Source: Ptiloglossa arizonensis
Taxonomy: Eukaryota > Arthropoda > Insecta > Hymenoptera > Colletidae
Length of the DNA: 64,000 nucleotides
Assembly: GCF_051014685.1 (NCBI RefSeq)
Contig: NW_027478593.1
Location: 186,001-250,000, forward strand
Direction of reading: 5' to 3'
Shown here: positions 48,651 through 61,540 of the stretch, piece after piece
Numbering within the stretch: the first letter of the stretch is position 1
How the letters are laid out: each line of letters starts with the position of its first letter
Notes under the pieces: generated by a model
The model's database searches: none
What the model was told of the DNA's origin: nothing
What the model saw: only the letters and a program-made list of their open reading frames with translations
Translations under genes and position numbers: made by a program

Positions 48651-51309
48651 TCGCATAACCAGGATGGCCTAGGGGAAAAATACCCATACCGTTGTAATCG
48701 GGCGAGTTTCTACTTTCAGACGCAGCAGGAATTTTTGGGTTTGGTCAATCCCTCCGCGAGATATGGGACTTTGAAGGTAAGAAATGGTTGACAAGACAAC
48801 AAATTTTTCGCACTTCTGCTGCTCCATTCGCTTAACCAGAATGGCCTAGGGGAAAAATACACATATCGTTGTAATCGGGCGTGTTTCTACTTTAAGATGC
48901 AATAGGAATTTTTGGGTTTGGTCAATCCGTTCGCGAGATATGGGAGTTTGAAGCTAAGAAATGGTTGAGAAGACAACATATTTTTCGCAATTCTGCTGCT
49001 CCATTCGCTTAACCAGAATGGCATAGGGGAAAAATACACAGATCGTTGTAATCGAGCGAGTTTCTACTTTCAGATGCAATAGGAATTTTTGGGTTAGGTC
49101 AATCCGTTCGCGAGATATGGGTGTTTGAAGCTAAGAAATGGTTGAGAAGACAACACATTTTTCGCAATTCTGCTGCTCCAAACGCTTAACCAGAATGGCC
49201 TAGGGAAAAAATACCCATTCCGTTGTAATCGGGCGAGTTTCTACTTTCAGACGCAGCAGGAATTTTTGGGTTTGGTCAATCCCTCCGCGAGATATGGGAC
49301 TTTGAAGGTAAGAAATGGTTGACAAGACAACAAATTTTTCGCACTTCTGCTGCTCCATTCGCTTAACCAGAATGGCCTAGGGGAAAAATACACATATCGT
49401 TGTAATCGGGCGAGTTTCTACTTTAAGATGCAATAGGAATTTTTGGGTTTGGTCAATCCGTTCGCGAGATATTGGAGTTTGAACCTAAGAAATGGTTGAG
49501 AAGACAACAAATTTTTCGCAATTCTGCTGCTCCATTCGCTTAACCAGAATGGCATAGGGGAAAAATACACAGATCGTTGTAATCGGGCGAGTTTCTACTT
49601 TCAGATGCAATAGGAATTTTTGGGTTAGGTCAATCCGTTCGCGAGATATGGGTGTTTGAAGCTAAGAAATGGTTGAGAAGACAACACATTTTTCGCAATT
49701 CTGCTGCTCCAAACGCTTAACCAGAATGGCCTAGGGAAAAAATACACATACCTTTGTAATCGGACGAGTTTCTACTTTCAGACGCAGCAGGAATTTTTGT
49801 GTTTGGTCAATCCGTTCGCGAGATATGGGACTTTGAAGCAAAGAAATGGTTGACAAGACAACAAATTTTTCGCAATTCTGCTGCTCCATTCGCTTAACCA
49901 GAATGGCCTAGGGGAAAAATACACATACCGCTGTAATCGGGCGAGTTTCTACTTTCAGATGCAATAGGAATTGTTGGGTTAGGTCAATCCGTTCGCGAGA
50001 TGTGGGAGTTTGAAACTAGGAAATGGTTGAGAAGACAACAAATTTTCTCGCAATTCTGCTGCTCCAATCGCTTAACCAGAATGGCCTAGGGGAAAAATAC
50101 ACATACCGTTGTAATCGGGCGAGTTTCTACTTTCAGATGCAATAGGAATTGTTGGGTTAGGTCAATCCGTTCGCGAGATGTGGGAGTTTGAAACTAGGAA
50201 ATGGTTGAGAAGACAACAAATATTCTCGTAATTCTGCTGCTCCAATCGCTTAACCAGAATGGCCTAGGGAAAAAGTACACATACCGTTGTAATCGGGCGA
50301 GTTTCTACTTTCAGACGCATCAGGAATTTTCGGTTGGGTCAATCCGTTCGCGAGATACGGGACTTTGAAGCTAAGAAATGGTTGAGCAGACAACAAATTT
50401 TTCGCACTTCTGCTGCTCCATTCGCTTAACCAGAATGGCCTAGGGGAAAAATACACATACCGCTGTAATCGGGCGAGTTTCTACTTTCAGATGTAATAGG
50501 AATTTTTGGGTTAGGTCAATCCGTTCTCGAGATATGGGAGTTTGAAGCTAAGAAATTGTTGAGAAGACAACAAATTTTTCGCAATTCTGCTGCTCCAAAC
50601 GCTTAACAAGAATGGCCTAGGGAAAAAATACACATTCCGTTGTAATCGGGCGAGTTTCTACTTTCAGACGCAGCAGGAATTTCTGGGTTTGGTCAATCCG
50701 TTCGCGAGATATGGGAGTTTGAAGCTAGGAAATGGTTGAGAAGACAACAAATTTTTTCGCAATTCTGCTGCTCCCATCGCTTAACCAGAATGGCCTAGGG
50801 GAAAAATACACATACCGTTGTAATCGGGCGAGTTTCTACTTTCAGATGCAATAGGAATTGTTGGGTTAGGTCAATCCGTTCGCGAGATATGGGAGTTTGA
50901 AGCTAGGAAATGGTTGAGAAGACAACAAATTTTTTCGCAATTCTGCTGCTCCAATCGCTTCACCAGAATGGCCTAGGGGAAAAATACACATACCTTTGTA
51001 ATCGGGCGAGTTTCTACTTTCAGATGCAATAGGAATTTTTGGGTTAGGTCACTCCATTCGCGAGATATGGGAGGTTGAAGCTAAGAAATGGTTGAGAAGA
51101 CAACAAATTTTTTCGCAATTCTGCTGCTCCAATCGCTTCACCAGAATGGCCTAGGGGAAAAACACACATACCGTTGTAATCGGGCGAGTTTCTACTTTCA
51201 GATGCAATAGGAATTTTTGGGTTTGGTCAATCCGATCTCGAGATATGGGACTTTGGAGCTAAGAGATGGTTGAGAAGACCACAAATTTTTCGCACTTCTG
51301 CTGCTCCAA
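48651..51309 (+). repeat. 15-monomer higher-order unit, copy 2, 2659 bp
   Basis: This copy has the same length and order as 45992-48650 over nearly all monomers, including the two adjacent 'attttctcgc' monomers (one altered to 'atattctcgtaat' near 50,220). In its first triplet 'tttttgggtttgg' replaces 'tttttgtgtttgg', and the second triplet starts with 'aaaataccc' instead of 'aaaatacacatacc'. This suggests conversion of one copy. Confidence 0.88.
50346..50362 (+). other. CENP-B-box-like motif
   Basis: This copy lies 2659 bp after the one at 47687 and is the counterpart in the second 15-monomer unit. Confidence 0.58.
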
Positions 51310-53609
51310 TCGCATAACCAGGATGGCCTAGGGGAAAAATACCCATACCGTTGTAATCGGGCGAGTTTCTACTTTCAGACGCAGCAGGAATTTTTGGGTT
51401 TGGTCAATCCCTCCGCGAGATATGGGACTTTGAAGGTAAGAAATGGTTGACAAGACAACAAATTTTTCGCACTTCTGCTGCTCCATTCGCTTAACCAGAA
51501 TGGCCTAGGGGAAAAATACACATATCGTTGTAATCGGGCGTGTTTCTACTTTAAGATGCAATAGGAATTTTTGGGTTTGGACAATCCGTTCGCGAGATAT
51601 GGGAGTTTGAAGCTAAGAAATGGTTGAGAAGACAACATATTTTTCGCAATTCTGCTGCTCCATTCGCTTAACCAGAATGGCATAGGGGAAAAATACACAG
51701 ATCGTTGTAATCGAGCGAGTTTCTACTTTCAGATGCAATAGGAATTTTTGGGTTAGGTCAATCCGTTCGCGAGATATGGGTGTTTGAAGCTAAGAAATGG
51801 TTGAGAAGACAACACATTTTTCGCAATTCTGCTGCTCCAAACGCTTAACCAGAATGGCCTAGGGAAAAAATACCCATTCCGTTGTAATCGGGCGAGTTTC
51901 TACTTTCAGACGCAGCAGGAATTTTTGGGTTTGGTCAATCCCTCCGCGAGATATGGGACTTTGAAGGTAAGAAATGGTTGACAAGACAACAAATTTTTCG
52001 CACTTCTGCTGCTCCATTCGCTTAACCAGAATGGCCTAGGGGAAAAATACACATATCGTTGTAATCGGGCGAGTTTCTACTTTAAGATGCAATAGGAATT
52101 TTTGGGTTTGGTCAATCCGTTCGCGAGATATGGGAGTTTGAACCTAAGAAATGGTTGAGAAGACAACAAATTTTTCGCAATTCTGCTGCTCCATTCGCTT
52201 AACCAGAATGGCATAGGGGAAAAATACACAGATCGTTGTAATCGGGCGAGTTTCTACTTTCAGATGCAATAGGAATTTTTGGGTTAGGTCAATCCGTTCG
52301 CGAGATATGGGTGTTTGAAGCTAAGAAATGGTTGAGAAGACAACACATTTTTCGCAATTCTGCTGCTCCAAACGCTTAACCAGAATGGCCTAGGGAAAAA
52401 ATACACATACCTTTGTAATCGGACGAGTTTCTACTTTCAGACGCAGCAGGAATTTTTGTGTTTGGTCAATCCGTTCGCGAGATATGGGACTTTGAAGCTA
52501 AGAAATGGTTGACAAGACAACAAATTTTTCGCAATTCTGCTGCTCAATTCGCTTAACCAGAATGGCCTAGGGGAAAAATACACATACCGCTGTAATCGGG
52601 CGAGTTTCTACTTTCAGATGCAATAGGAATTGTTGGGTTAGGTCAATCCGTTCGCGAGATGTGGGAGTTTGAAACTAGGAAATGGTTGAGAAGACAACAA
52701 ATTTTCTCGCAATACTGCTGCTCCAATCGCTTAACCAGAATGGCCTAGGGGAAAAATACACATACCGTTGTAATCGGGCGAGTTTCTACTTTCAGATGCA
52801 ATAGGAATTGTTGGGTTAGGTCACTCCGTTCGCGAGATATGGGACTTTGAAGCTAAGATATGGTTGACAAGACAACAAATTTTTCGCACTTCTGCTGCTC
52901 CAATCGCTTAACCAGAATGGCCTAGGGGAAAAATACACATACCGTTGTAATCGGGCGAGTTTCTACTTTCAGATGCAATAGGAATTGTTGGGTTAGGTCA
53001 ATCCGTCCGCGAGATATGGGAGGTTGAAGCTAAGAAATGGTTGAGAAGACAACAAATTTTTCACAATTCTGCTGCTCCAAACGCTTAACCAGAAAGGCCT
53101 AGGGAAAAAATACCCATACCGTTGTAATCGGGCGAGTCTCTACATTCAGACGCATCAGGAACTTTTGGGTTTGGTCAAACCGTTCTCGATATATGGGAGT
53201 ATGAAGCTAAGACATGTTGAGAAGACAACAAATTTTTCTCAATTTTGCTGCTCCAAACGCTTAACAAGAATGGCCTAGGGAAAAAGTACACATACCGTTG
53301 TAATCGGGCGAGTTTCTACTTTCAGACGCATCAGGAATTTTCGGTTGGGTCAATCCGTTCGCGAGATACGGGACTTTGAAGCTAAGAAATGGTTGAGCAG
53401 ACAACAAATTTTTCGCACTTCTGCTGCTCCATTCGCTTAACCAGAATGGCCTAGGGGAAAAATACATATATCGTTGCAATCGGGCGAGTTTCTACTTTCA
53501 GACGCTGCAGGAATTTTTGGGTTTGGTCAATCCGTCCGCGAGATATGGGACTTTGGAGCTAAGAGATGGTTGAGAAGACCACAAATTTTTCGCACTTCTG
53601 CTGCTCCAA
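51310..53609 (+). repeat. 13-monomer higher-order unit, copy 1, 2300 bp
   Basis: The first 1.4 kb follows the 15-monomer unit. The remainder is different: 'gctaagatatggttgac' (52,855), 'cgagtctctacattcag' (53,131), 'gacatgttgag', and a monomer with a PstI site in 'gacgctgcagg'. The 'attttttcgc' monomers of the 15-monomer unit are missing. It is therefore a hybrid, not a simple shortening. Confidence 0.85.
53357..53373 (+). other. CENP-B-box-like motif
   Basis: It is carried by the same 'ggttgggtc' monomer type, now inside the first 13-monomer unit. Confidence 0.58.
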
Positions 53610-55909
53610 TCGCATAACCAGGATGGCCTAGGGGAAAAATACCCATACCGTTGTAATCGGGCGAGTTTCTACTTTCAGACGCAGCAGGAATTTTTGGGTT
53701 TGGTCAATCCCTCCGCGAGATATGGGACTTTGAAGGTAAGAAATGGTTGACAAGACAACAAATTTTTCGCACTTCTGCTGCTCCATTCGCTTAACCAGAA
53801 TGGCCTAGGGGAAAAATACACATATCGTTGTAATCGGGCGTGTTTCTACTTTAAGATGCAATAGGAATTTTTGGGTTTGGTCAATCCGTTCGCGAGATAT
53901 GGGAGTTTGAAGCTAAGAAATGGTTGAGAAGACAACATATTTTTCGCAATTCTGCTGCTCCATTCGCTTAACCAGAATGGCATAGGGGAAAAATACACAG
54001 ATCGTTGTAATCGAGCGAGTTTCTACTTTCAGATGCAATAGGAATTTTTGGGTTAGGTCAATCCGTTCGCGAGATATGGGTGTTTGAAGCTAAGAAATGG
54101 TTGAGAAGACAACACATTTTTCGCAATTCTGCTGCTCCAAACGCTTAACCAGAATGGCCTAGGGAAAAAATACCCATTCCGTTGTAATCGGGCGAGTTTC
54201 TACTTTCAGACGCAGCAGGAATTTTTGGGTTTGGTCAATCCCTCCGCGAGATATGGGACTTTGAAGGTAAGAAATGGTTGACAAGACAACAAATTTTTCG
54301 CACTTCTGCTGCTCCATTCGCTTAACCAGAATGGCCTAGGGGAAAAATACACATATCGTTGTAATCGGGCGAGTTTCTACTTTAAGATGCAATAGGAATT
54401 TTTGGGTTTGGTCAATCCGTTCGCGAGATATGGGAGTTTGAACCTAAGAAATGGTTGAGAAGACAACAAATTTTTCGCAATTCTGCTGCTCCATTCGCTT
54501 AACCAGAATGGCATAGGGGAAAAATACACAGATCGTTGTAATCGGGCGAGTTTCTACTTTCAGATGCAATAGGAATTTTTGGGTTAGGTCAATCCGTTCG
54601 CGAGATATGGGTGTTTGAAGCTAAGAAATGGTTGAGAAGACAACACATTTTTCGCAATTCTGCTGCTCCAAACGCTTAACCAGAATGGCCTAGGGAAAAA
54701 ATACACATACCTTTGTAATCGGACGAGTTTCTACTTTCAGACGCAGCAGGAATTTTTGTGTTTGGTCAATCCGTTCGCGAGATATGGGACTTTGAAGCTA
54801 AGAAATGGTTGACAAGACAACAAATTTTTCGCAATTCTGCTGCTCAATTCGCTTAACCAGAATGGCCTAGGGGAAAAATACACATACCGCTGTAATCGGG
54901 CGAGTTTCTACTTTCAGATGCAATAGGAATTGTTGGGTTAGGTCAATCCGTTCGCGAGATGTGGGAGTTTGAAACTAGGAAATGGTTGAGAAGACAACAA
55001 ATTTTCTCGCAATACTGCTGCTCCAATCGCTTAACCAGAATGGCCTAGGGGAAAAATACACATACCGTTGTAATCGGGCGAGTTTCTACTTTCAGATGCA
55101 ATAGGAATTGTTGGGTTAGGTCACTCCGTTCGCGAGATATGGGACTTTGAAGCTAAGATATGGTTGACAAGACAACAAATTTTTCGCACTTCTGCTGCTC
55201 CAATCGCTTAACCAGAATGGCCTAGGGGAAAAATACACATACCGTTGTAATCGGGCGAGTTTCTACTTTCAGATGCAATAGGAATTGTTGGGTTAGGTCA
55301 ATCCGTCCGCGAGATATGGGAGGTTGAAGCTAAGAAATGGTTGAGAAGACAACAAATTTTTCACAATTCTGCTGCTCCAAACGCTTAACCAGAAAGGCCT
55401 AGGGAAAAAATACCCATACCGTTGTAATCGGGCGAGTCTCTACATTCAGACGCATCAGGAACTTTTGGGTTTGGTCAAACCGTTCTCGATATATGGGAGT
55501 ATGAAGCTAAGACATGTTGAGAAGACAACAAATTTTTCTCAATTTTGCTGCTCCAAACGCTTAACAAGAATGGCCTAGGGAAAAAGTACACATACCGTTG
55601 TAATCGGGCGAGTTTCTACTTTCAGACGCATCAGGAATTTTCGGTTGGGTCAATCCGTTCGCGAGATACGGGACTTTGAAGCTAAGAAATGGTTGAGCAG
55701 ACAACAAATTTTTCGCACTTCTGCTGCTCCATTCGCTTAACCAGAATGGCCTAGGGGAAAAATACATATATCGTTGCAATCGGGCGAGTTTCTACTTTCA
55801 GACGCTGCAGGAATTTTTGGGTTTGGTCAATCCGTCCGCGAGATATGGGACTTTGAAGCTAAGAAATGGTTGACGAGACAACAAATTTTTCGCACTTCTG
55901 CTGCTCCAA
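53610..55909 (+). repeat. 13-monomer higher-order unit, copy 2, 2300 bp
   Basis: This tandem copy of 51310-53609 is nearly identical where I compared it; one difference is 'tttggacaatcc' near 51,586 against 'tttggtcaatcc' near 53,886. It diverges in its last monomer near 55,855, where 'tttgaagctaagaaatggttgacgag' features replace 'tttggagctaagagatgg'. Confidence 0.85.
55657..55673 (+). other. CENP-B-box-like motif
   Basis: This copy lies 2300 bp after the one at 53357, in the second 13-monomer unit. I saw no complete match in the remaining 8.3 kb. Confidence 0.58.
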
Positions 55910-57520
55910 TCGCTTAACCAGAATGGCCTAGGGGAAAAATACACATACCGTTGTAATCGGGAGAGTTTCTACTTTCAGATGCAATAGGAATTGTTGGGTT
56001 AGGTCACTCCGTTCGCGAGATATGGGACTTTGAAGCTAAGATATGGTTGACAAGACAACAAATTTTTCGCACTTCTGCTGCTCCAATCGCTTAACCAGAA
56101 TGGCCTAGGGGAAAAATACACATATCGTTGTAATCGGGCGAGTTTCTACTTTAAGATGCAATAGGAATTTTTGGGTTTGGTCAATCCGTTCGCGAGATAT
56201 GGGAGTTTGAAGCTAAGAAATGGTTGAGAAGACAACACATTTTTCGCAATTCTGCTGCTCCAAACGCTTAACCAGAATGGCCTAGGGAAAAAATACCCAT
56301 TCCGTTGTAATCGGGCGAGTTTCTACTTTCAGACGCAGCAGGAATTTTTGGGTTTGGTCAATCCCTCCGCGAGATATGGGACTTTGAAGGTAAGAAATGG
56401 TTGACAAGACAACAAATTTTTCGCACTTCTGCTGCTCCATTCGCTTAACCAGAATGGCCTAGGGGAAAAATACACATATCGTTGTAATCGGGCGAGTTTC
56501 TACTTTAAGATGCAATAGGAATTTTTGGGTTTGGTCAATCCGTTCGCGAGATATGGGAGTTTGAACCTAAGAAATGGTTGAGAAGACAACAAATTTTTCG
56601 CAATTCTGCTGCTCCATTCGCTTAACCAGAATGGCATAGGGGAAAAATACACAGATCGTTGTAATCGGGCGAGTTTCTACTTTCAGATGCAATAGGAATT
56701 TTTGGGTTAGGTCAATCCGTTCGCGAGATATGGGTGTTTGAAGCTAAGAAATGGTTGAGAAGACAACACATTTTTCGCAATTCTGCTGCTCCAAACGCTT
56801 AACCAGAATGGCCTAGGGAAAAAATACACATACCTTTGTAATCGGACGAGTTTCTACTTTCAGACGCAGCAGGAATTTTTGTGTTTGGTCAATCCGTTCG
56901 CGAGATATGGGACTTTGATGCTAAGAAATGGTTGACAAGACAACAAATTTTTCGCAATTCTGCTGCTCCATTCGCTTAACCAGAATGGCCTAGGGGAAAA
57001 ATACACATACCGCTGTAATCGGGCGAGTTTCTACTTTCAGATGCAATAGGAATTGTTGGGTTAGGTCAATCCGTTCGCGAGATGTGGGAGTTTGAAACTA
57101 GGAAATGGTTGAGAAGACAACAAATTTTCTCGCAATTCTGCTGCTCCAATCGCTTAACCAGAATGGCCTAGGGGAAAAATACACATACCGTTGTAATCGG
57201 GCGAGTTTCTACTTTCAGATGCAATAGGAATTGTTGGGTTAGGTCACTCCGTTCGCGAGATATGGGACTTTGAAGCTAAGATATGGTTGACAAGACAACA
57301 AATTTTTCGCACTTCTGCTGCTCCAATCGCTTAACCAGAATGGCCTAGGGGAAAAATACACATACCGTTGTAATCGGGCGAGTTTCTACTTTCAGATGCA
57401 ATAGGAATTGTTGGGTTAGGTCAATCGGTTCGCGAGATGTGGGAGGTTGAAGCTAAGAAAATGTTGAGAAGACAACAAATTTTTCGCACTTCTGCTGCTC
57501 CAATCGCTTAACCAGAATGG
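55910..57520 (+). repeat. Partial copy of the 13-monomer unit
   Basis: From 56,281 the order repeats that beginning at 54,158, at an offset of 2123 bp (12 x 177 minus 1). It keeps the 'ttgtaatcggacgag', 'attttctcgc' and 'gctaagatatgg' monomers. It ends with a 'gaaaatgttgag' monomer not present in the earlier units. Confidence 0.75.
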
Positions 57521-58585
57521 CCTAGGGAATAAATACCCATACCGTTGTAATCGGGCGAGTTTCTACTTTCAGACGCATAAGGAATTTTTGGGTTTGGTCA
57601 ATCCGTTGGCGAGATATTGGACATTGAAGCTAAGAAATGCTTGACAAGACAACAAATTTTTCGCACTTCTGCTGCTCCAATCGCTTAACCAGAATGGCCT
57701 AGGGGAAAAATACACATACCGCTGTAATCGGGCGAGTTTCTACTTTCAGATGTAATAGGAATTTTTGGGTTAGGTCAATCCGTTCGGGAGATATGGGAGT
57801 TTGAAGCTAGGAAATGGTTGAGAAGACAACAAATTTTTTCGCAATTCTGCTGCTCCAATCGCTTCACCAGAATGGCCTAGGGGAAAAATACACATACCGT
57901 TGTAATCGGGCGAGTTTCTACTTTCAGACGCAATAGGAATTTTTGGGTTAGGTCACTTCGTTCGCGAGATATGGGAGGTTGAAGCTAAGAAATGGTTGAG
58001 AAGACAACAAATTTTTTCGCAATTCTGCTGCTCCAATCGCTTCACCAGAATGGCCTAGGGGAAAAATACACATACCGTTGTAATCGGGCGAGTTTCTACT
58101 TTCAGATGCAATAGGAATTTTTGGGTTTGGTCAATCCGATCTCGAGATATGGGACTTTGGAGCTAAGAGATGGTTGAGAAGACAACAAATTTTTTCGCAA
58201 TTCTGCTGCTCCATTCGCTTAACCAGAATGGCCTAGGGGAAAAATACACATATCGTTGAAATCGGGCGAGTTTCTACTTTCAGATGCAATAGGAATTGTT
58301 GGGTTAGGTCAATCCGTCCGCGAGATATGGGAGGTTGAAGCTAAGAAATGGTTGAGAAGACAACAAATTTTTCGCACTTCTGCTGCTCCATTCGCTTAAC
58401 CAGAATGGCCTAGGGGAAAAATACATATATCGTTGCAATCGGGCGAGTTTCTACTTTCAGACGCTGCAGGAATTTTTGGGTTTGGTCAATCCGTCCGCGA
58501 GATATGGGACTTTGAAGCTAAGAAATGGTTGACGAGACAACAAATTTTTCGCACTTCTGCTGCTCCAATCGCTTAACCAGAATGG
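57521..58585 (+). repeat. 6-monomer higher-order unit, copy 1, 1065 bp
   Basis: The marker 'cctagggaataaataccc' occurs at 57521, 58586, 59827 and 60890. The unit has the order 'gacgcataagg / gttggcgag', then 'gatgtaatagg / ttcgggag', then 'atctcgag', and so on. Its three six-T monomers explain the 3 bp above 6 x 177. Confidence 0.83.
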
Positions 58586-59826
58586 CCTAGGGAATAAATA
58601 CCCATACCGTTGTAATCGGGCGAGTTTCTACTTTCAGACGCATAAGGAATTTTTGGGTTTGGTCAATCCGTTGGCGAGATATTGGACATTGAAGCTAAGA
58701 AATGCTTGACAAGACAACAAATTTTTCGCACTTCTGCTGCTCCAATCGCTTAACCAGAATGGCCTAGGGGAAAAATACACATACCGCTGTAATCGGGCGA
58801 GTTTCTACTTTCAGATGTAATAGGAATTTTTGGGTTAGGTCAATCCGTTCGGGAGATATGGGAGTTTGAAGCTAGGAAATGGTTGAGAAGGCAACAAATT
58901 TTTTCGCAATTCTGCTGCTCCAATCGCTTCACCAGAATGGCCTAGGGGAAAAATACACACACCGTTGTAATCGGGCGAGTTTCTACTTTCAGACGCAATA
59001 GGAATTTTTGGGTTAGGTCACTCCGTTCGCGAGATATGGGAGGTTGAAGCTAAGAAATGGTTGAGAAGACAACAAATTTTTTCGCAATTCTGCTGCTCCA
59101 ATCGCTTCACCAGAATGGCCTAGGGGAAAAATACACATACCGTTGTAATCGGGCGAGTTTCTACTTTCAGATGCAATAGGAATTTTTGGGTTTGGTCAAT
59201 CCGATCTCGAGATATGGGACTTTGGAGCTAAGAGATGGTTGAGAAGACAACAAATTTTTTCGCAATTCTGCTGCTCCATTCGCTTAACCAGAATGGCCTA
59301 GGGGAAAAATACACATATCGTTGAAATCGGGCGAGTTTCTACTTTCAGATGCAATAGGAATTGTTGGGTTAGGTCAATCCGTCCGCGAGATATGGGAGGT
59401 TGAAGCTAAGAAATGGTTGAGAAGACAACAAATTTTTCACAATTCTGCTGCTCCAAACGCTTAACCAGAAAGGCCTAGGGAAAAAATACCCATACCGTTG
59501 TAATCGGGCGAGTCTCTACATTCAGACGCATCAGGAACTTTTGGGTTTGGTCAATCCGTTCTCGATATATGGGAGTATGAAGCTAAGACATGTTGAGAAG
59601 ACAACAAATTTTTCTCAATTTTGCTGCTCCAAACGCTTAACAAGAATGGCCTAGGGAAAAAGTACACATACCGTTGTAATCGGGCGAGTTTCTACTTTCA
59701 GACGCTGCAGGAATTTTTGGGTTTGGTCAATCCGTCCGCGAGATATGGGACTTTGAAGCTAAGAAATGGTTGACGAGACAACAAATTTTTCGCACTTCTG
59801 CTGCTCCAATCGCTTAACCAGAATGG
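58586..59826 (+). repeat. 7-monomer unit of the same family, 1241 bp
   Basis: This copy has the same start as 57521-58585 but includes the 'cgagtctctacattcag' and 'gacatgttgag' monomer also found in the 13-monomer units, giving seven monomers. A private change is 'agaaggcaacaaatt' near 58,886. Confidence 0.8.
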
Positions 59827-60889
59827 CCTAGGGAATAAATACCCATACCGTTGTAATCGGGCGAGTTTCTACTTTCAGACGCATAAGGAATTTTTGGGTT
59901 TGGTCAATCCGTTGGCGAGATATTGGACATTGAAGCTAAGAAATGCTTGACAAGACAACAAATTTTTCGCACTTCTGCTGCTCCAATCGCTTAACCAGAA
60001 TGGCCTAGGGGAAAAATACACATACCACTGTAATCGGGCGAGTTTCTACTTTCAGATGTAATAGGAATTTTTGGGTTAGGTCAATCCGTTCGGGAGATAT
60101 GGGAGTTTGAAGCTAGGAAATGGTTGAGAAGACAACAAATTTTTTCGCAATTCTGCTGCTCCAATCGCTTCACCAGAATGGCCTAGGGGAAAAATACACA
60201 TACCGTTGTAATCGGGCGAGTTTCTACTTTCAGATGCAATAGGAATTTTTGGGTTTGGTCAATCCGATCTCGAGATATGGGACTTTGGAGCTAAGAGATG
60301 GTTGAGAAGACAACAAATTTTTTCGCAATTCTGCTGCTCCATTCGCTTAACCAGAATGGCCTAGGGGAAAAATACACATATCGTTGAAATCGGGCAAGTT
60401 TCTACTTTCAGATGCAATAGGAATTGTTGGGTTAGGTCAATCCGTTCGCGAGATATGGGAGTTTGAAGCTAGGAAATGGTTGAGAAGACAACAAATTTTT
60501 CACAATTCTGCTGCTCCAAACGCTTAACCAGAAAGGCCTAGGGAAAAAATACCCATACCGTTGTAATCGGGCGAGTCTCTACATTCAGACGCATCAGGAA
60601 CTTTTGGGTTTGGTCAATCCGTTCTCGATATATGGGAGTATGAAGCTAAGACATGTTGAGAAGACAACAAATTTTTCTCAATTTTGCTGCTCCAAATGCT
60701 TAACAAGAATGGCCTAGGGAAAAAGTACACATACCGTTGTAATCGGGCGAGTTTCTACTTTCAGACGCTGCAGGAATTTTTGGGTTTGGTCAATCCGTCC
60801 GCGAGATATGGGACTTTGAAGCTAAGAAATGGTTGACGAGACAACAAATTTTTCGCACTTCTGCTGCTCCAATCGCTTAACCAGAATGG
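59827..60889 (+). repeat. 6-monomer unit, 1063 bp
   Basis: This unit resembles the preceding 7-monomer copy but lacks its 'cactccgttcgcgag' monomer. It carries 'taccactgtaatcggg' in place of 'taccgctgtaatcggg', a change shared with the next copy. Confidence 0.8.
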
Positions 60890-61540
60890 CCTAGGGAATA
60901 AATACCCATACCGTTGTAATCGGGCGAGTTTCTACTTTCAGACGCATAAGGAATTTTTGGGTTTGGTCAATCCGTTGGCGAGATATTGGACATTGAAGCT
61001 AAGAAATGCTTGACAAGACAACAAATTTTTCGCACTTCTGCTGCTCCAATCGCTTAACCAGAATGGCCTAGGGGAAAAATACACATACCACTGTAATCGG
61101 GCGAGTTTCTACTTTCAGATGTAATAGGAATTTTTGGGTTAGGTCAATCCGTTCGGGAGATATGGGAGTTTGAAGCTAGGAAATGGTTGAGAAGACAACA
61201 AATTTTTTCGCAATTCTGCTGCTCCAATCGCTTCACCAGAATGGCCTAGGGGAAAAATACACATACCGTTGTAATCGGGCGAGTTTCTACTTTCAGATGC
61301 AATAGGAATTTTTGGGTTTGGTCAATCCGATCTCGAGATATGGGACTTTGGAGCTAAGAGATGGTTGAGAAGACAACAAATTTTTTCGCAATTCTGCTGC
61401 TCCATTCGCTTAACCAGAATGGCCTAGGGGAAAAAAACACATATCGTTGAAATCGGGCAAGTTTCTACTTTCAGATGCAATAGGAATTGTTGGGTTAGGT
61501 CAATCCGTTCGGGAGATATGGGAGTTTGAAGCTAGGAAAT
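60890..61540 (+). repeat. Partial fourth copy of the 6-monomer family
   Basis: The order follows 59827 onward for almost four monomers, including 'taccactgtaatcggg' and 'atcgttgaaatcgggcaag'. It departs at 'gttcgggagatatggg' near 61,507, where the previous copy has 'gttcgcgag'. Confidence 0.75.
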
